43,273 nucleotides of DNA from Ilumatobacteraceae bacterium (GTDB lineage: Bacteria; Actinomycetota; Acidimicrobiia; Acidimicrobiales; Ilumatobacteraceae): contig JAHEKY010000017.1 of assembly GCA_024644465.1 (NCBI GenBank), forward strand, positions 1 through 43,273. The letters are read 5' to 3'. The notes under the pieces are model-generated. The model saw nothing but the letters and a program-made list of their open reading frames with translations, did no database searches and had not been told where the DNA came from. Positions 40,647 through 43,273 of this stretch are shown here, one piece after another; within the stretch, counting starts at the first letter, position 1; each line of letters begins with the position of its first letter. A program made the position numbers and the translations under genes.

Positions 40647-43082
40647 TCAGGTCGTGCGCTCGGCGTCGCGACACCGCCGTTGCGACATCGTCATGCGACG
40701 GATCTTGCCATCGAGGTTGACCATCGTGGCAACGACCTCCTCGGGCGGTACGCCGGGCGAGAACAGGAAGCCCTGGAGCTGATTGCAGCCGAGCTCGATC
40801 AGCAGTTCGGCCTGCTCGACGGTCTCGACGCCCTCCGCCACCGTGTCGAGGCCGATCGCCTTGGCCATCGCGATGATCGCAGCGACGAGCGATGAATCGG
40901 ATTCGTTCTGGCCGAGCCCCATCACGAACGCCCGGTCGATCTTCACCCGGGCGACCGGGAACCGCTTCAGGTAGGCGAGCGAGGAGAACCCGGTGCCGAA
41001 GTCGTCGATCGCCAGCTTGACGCCGATCGCGAGCAGGCCCTGCATGACCGCGCTCGTCGTCAGCGTGTCCTCGATCAGCGTCGTCTCGGTGATCTCCAGC
41101 CACAGTGCCTCGCCGGGAAGACCGAAATCGTCGAGCACTCGTTGCGTCACGTCGACGATGTCGCTCGACAACACCTGGCGGGCAGAGAGGTTGACCGACA
41201 CGTAGCAGTGTTCGGCGCCCGGGATGTTCTGCCGCCACCACGCGACCTGTCGACACGCTTCGGTCAGGACGTGCGTGCCGAGCGGGATGATCAGCCCGCA
41301 CTCCTCGGCGACCGGAATGAACTGCCCGGGTGAGATGTTGCGGCCGTCGACCGACCAGCGCATCAGCGCCTCGAAGCCCTCGATGCGACCCGACAGGCCG
41401 CGCACGATCGGCTGGTACACCACCCCGATCTGGCTGCGGTCCAGCGCGTGCCGCAGCTCGCGCTCCATGTCGAGCCGCTCCTGGACCCGCTCCTTCATCG
41501 ACGCGTCGTACACGGTGGTCGAGTTCTTGCCCGCTTCCTTCGAGCGGTACATCGCGGTGTCCGCCTGCTGGATCAGGTCAGCGGCTCGCCCGCGCAGCTC
41601 GGCAACCTGCTCGGCGGTCGTCGCCGACCGGGCGGCTTCGTCGCCGATGATCAGTGCGATACCGATCGACGCGGACGTGAACACCTCACCCGTCTCCAGG
41701 CGGAACGGTTCACGCAGAACGCGCCGGATCCTGTCGCCGAACGCCTTCGCGTCGTCGGGTGACGGCAGGCTCGCGACGATCGCGAACTCGTCGCCGGAGA
41801 CTCGACCGACGACCTCGGTCGGGCGCACCGCATTGGCGATCCGCTCGGCGACGAGGATCAGCAACTCGTCACCCGCGCTGTGGCCCATCGAGTCGTTGAT
41901 GTTCTTGAACTCGTCGAGATCGAGGAACAGCACGCAGGCGCTGTGCGCCGGATCCTGCAGGCGGACGACGATGTCGTCGATGATCAGCGAGCGGCTGGGC
42001 AGGCCGGTCAGCTCGTCGTGCGTCGCGCGCTCGAGGAGTTCGCTCTGCAGCAGTTCCTGTGACTTGATCGCCCGCACCATCCGAACGACCGCGGCCAGTG
42101 CGAGGATGGCGCACATCCCGGCCTGGATCCACAGCGACTCGCCGTCGTTCGGCGTCGCGACGACGATCAACGGCGCGAACAGCGCCAGCAACAGCGCAGC
42201 GAGGCGATCGGCGCCGAGAATCGACTTCGCCGTCCGGGCAACCCGCTCCTCCTCGTCGTCGGCGTGGACGTCCGGGTTGAGGGCGACCGAGCCGAACAGC
42301 GCCGCCACGGCGAGGTACGGCAGCTCGAGGATCTGGCGGGGGAGTGCGAGCGTTCCGACCTCGCCGAGGGCGAACACGAGGTCCCCGAGCACGAGGCAGA
42401 ACGTGCCGGCCACGATGAACGAGAACCCCCTGCGCTGCTCGGAGGCCGCGAATGCGATCTGGGCTGCGAAGACGAGCAGACACGTCGAGATCGCGGGGTA
42501 GATCGCGATCGCCCACCGCGCCGCGATCGCCGTGTCCGCGAGGTCGAGCGTCGGGCCGATCAGCACTTCGTGGGCGATCAGCCCGGCGCCTGCGGTCAGG
42601 AGCACCGCGTCGAGCAGGACGTCGACGTCGCGGACCGGATTGCGCCGTTTGACGAAGCCGAACACGACGACGCCGAACAACGCATAGCCGGGAAGTGCGA
42701 AGAGGTCCGGCAGGAACGACCTCGCTCCCGTCAGGTCACCCGTGGCGTCGGTCGCGTCACGGACCACGCCGGCGATCGTCCACAGCAGGCCGACGACCAG
42801 CAGCGTCGCCCACGGCCAGATGATGCGCGGGCGGTGGCGCCGCAGACCGACGAATGCCATGACGACCGCAGCAGACGTGATCAGGGGGTATGTGAGCGTG
42901 CTCGCGATCCCGGTGGCGTGGACCGCACCGGCGACCGCGAACGCGGCGACGGCAATGATGTCGGGGCCGAATCGTTCGTTCTCGACCACGGCATCCCCAC
43001 GATCGGCGAGCCGGTCCGAGGTGCGCCGGCGCGTGCGCCGGGACGCGGCCGGAACGATCGGAGTCGTCGTGATCGATTGCAC
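40647..43082 (-). CDS. Membrane GGDEF-EAL cyclic-di-GMP signalling protein
   Basis: About 811 aa from GTG 43082 (a GTG at 43124 would add 14 residues; neither has a clear ribosome binding site). About eight to ten hydrophobic helices occupy residues about 40-310 (an uncharacterised MASE-like sensor). A GGDEF domain follows with SGDEF at about 429-433 (first Gly replaced by Ser, a variant found in some active cyclases). Then an EAL domain: EALMRW (E571), NLSARQV, ETTLIED, DDFGTGFSSLAYL, KIDRAFV and AEGVET, so the metal and catalytic residues look complete. It probably makes and/or breaks cyclic di-GMP at the membrane. Confidence 0.92.
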   Translation of the reverse strand: MQSITTTPIVPAASRRTRRRTSDRLADRGDAVVENERFGPDIIAVAAFAVAGAVHATGIASTLTYPLITSAAVVMAFVGLRRHRPRIIWPWATLLVVGLLWTIAGVVRDATDATGDLTGARSFLPDLFALPGYALFGVVVFGFVKRRNPVRDVDVLLDAVLLTAGAGLIAHEVLIGPTLDLADTAIAARWAIAIYPAISTCLLVFAAQIAFAASEQRRGFSFIVAGTFCLVLGDLVFALGEVGTLALPRQILELPYLAVAALFGSVALNPDVHADDEEERVARTAKSILGADRLAALLLALFAPLIVVATPNDGESLWIQAGMCAILALAAVVRMVRAIKSQELLQSELLERATHDELTGLPSRSLIIDDIVVRLQDPAHSACVLFLDLDEFKNINDSMGHSAGDELLILVAERIANAVRPTEVVGRVSGDEFAIVASLPSPDDAKAFGDRIRRVLREPFRLETGEVFTSASIGIALIIGDEAARSATTAEQVAELRGRAADLIQQADTAMYRSKEAGKNSTTVYDASMKERVQERLDMERELRHALDRSQIGVVYQPIVRGLSGRIEGFEALMRWSVDGRNISPGQFIPVAEECGLIIPLGTHVLTEACRQVAWWRQNIPGAEHCYVSVNLSARQVLSSDIVDVTQRVLDDFGLPGEALWLEITETTLIEDTLTTSAVMQGLLAIGVKLAIDDFGTGFSSLAYLKRFPVARVKIDRAFVMGLGQNESDSSLVAAIIAMAKAIGLDTVAEGVETVEQAELLIELGCNQLQGFLFSPGVPPEEVVATMVNLDGKIRRMTMSQRRCRDAERTT

Positions 43083-43143
43083 CCTTGTCAATCGGCAGTG
43101 AACACGGGCTGCTTGAGGCGCCAACGAAGGAAATGCGAGGCGG

Positions 43144-43273
43144 TCAGTGCGCTTCGACGTCGCCGAGCGTGGCGCCGGCGTCCGTCTTCGGCGTCCTGAC
43201 GTACTGCACGAGCAACACGACGCAGACGAGGCCGATCCACAGCAACGGGTTGCCCAAGACCCGGAGCACCAGA
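43144..43273 (-). CDS. Membrane protein C-terminus (partial)
   Basis: The frame enters from the right edge and ends at the TGA at 43146-43144. The visible 42 residues are a membrane helix (NPLLWIGLVCVVLLVQYV) followed by a polar tail RTPKTDAGATLGDVEAH. It lies upstream of, and in the same direction as, the GGDEF-EAL gene with a 61-base gap, so the two may share a transcript. The family is not recognisable from this piece. Confidence 0.5.
   Translation of the reverse strand, partial: LVLRVLGNPLLWIGLVCVVLLVQYVRTPKTDAGATLGDVEAH

Noticed and set aside
1-43273. tRNA, rRNA, insertion sequences or prophage genes.
   Set aside because: No cloverleaf-like segment, transposase motif, integrase or phage structural gene was recognised by eye; a covariance-model scan would be decisive.

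Overview
The window is high-GC actinobacterial DNA. The best guess is a member of the Acidimicrobiia (Ilumatobacter-like). Reasons are an F420-type luciferase-like oxidoreductase, an F420/PPOX-type flavoprotein, a mycothiol-dependent maleylpyruvate-isomerase-like enzyme, Thr/Pro-rich secretion linkers and frequent leaderless genes (a TANNNT box six bases before the start codon). The lineage is inferred from gene content; no rRNA or tRNA gene was recognised. Most genes are chromosomal housekeeping or accessory metabolism. No insertion sequence, phage or CRISPR array was seen.

Layout. 1-1.3 kb: a minus-strand cobalt-type nitrile hydratase operon (alpha, beta, start of the accessory protein). 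1.5-3.1 kb: a NERD-domain protein and a MazEF-type toxin-antitoxin pair. 3.1-8.7 kb (minus): two ABC ATPases, an FtsX-like permease and a PP-loop enzyme resembling MurL. 8.9-10.1 kb: a small double-CxxC protein and a second NERD paralogue. 10.1-15.5 kb: four copies of a long TGTGTCTGACACA-centred palindrome punctuate a secreted protein, a PEP-utilising swivel-domain protein, an MFS transporter and a LigD-type phosphoesterase fused to a ligase domain that has lost its catalytic residues. 15.5-22.5 kb: LLM oxidoreductase, SRPBCC protein, two MarR-centred divergons (one with an EamA transporter, one with an FMN reductase), a peroxiredoxin, a NIPSNAP-like protein, an MDMPI-type enzyme and an O-methyltransferase. 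22.6-24.7 kb: a PRC-barrel protein, a probable selenoprotein and a DUF5995-like protein. 24.8-28.1 kb: a secreted EEP-family protein and a secreted 5'-nucleotidase. 28.2-33 kb: an oxidoreductase, a patatin, a phytanoyl-CoA-dioxygenase-like enzyme, an EcsC-like protein, a third NERD protein and a PPOX flavoprotein. 33.2-43.1 kb: a 2.2-kilo-residue membrane HD-GYP protein with an extracellular Ig-repeat and lamin-tail array, a GNAT-like protein and a GGDEF-EAL protein. The last two signalling proteins suggest a small cyclic-di-GMP island.

The most notable observation is at 23,148-23,810. A thioredoxin-fold peroxiredoxin-like gene is open from a leaderless GTG to its stop except for one TGA, which sits exactly at the first residue of the family's CPYC redox motif. 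The second Cys is intact and a small hairpin follows the TGA. This reads as a UPYC selenoprotein that ordinary gene calling truncates. Other points worth checking are the palindrome family that supplies the stop codons of convergent genes, the catalytically dead ligase fusion, the HD-GYP/adhesin fusion, and three NERD paralogues that lack the usual lysine of the nuclease motif.
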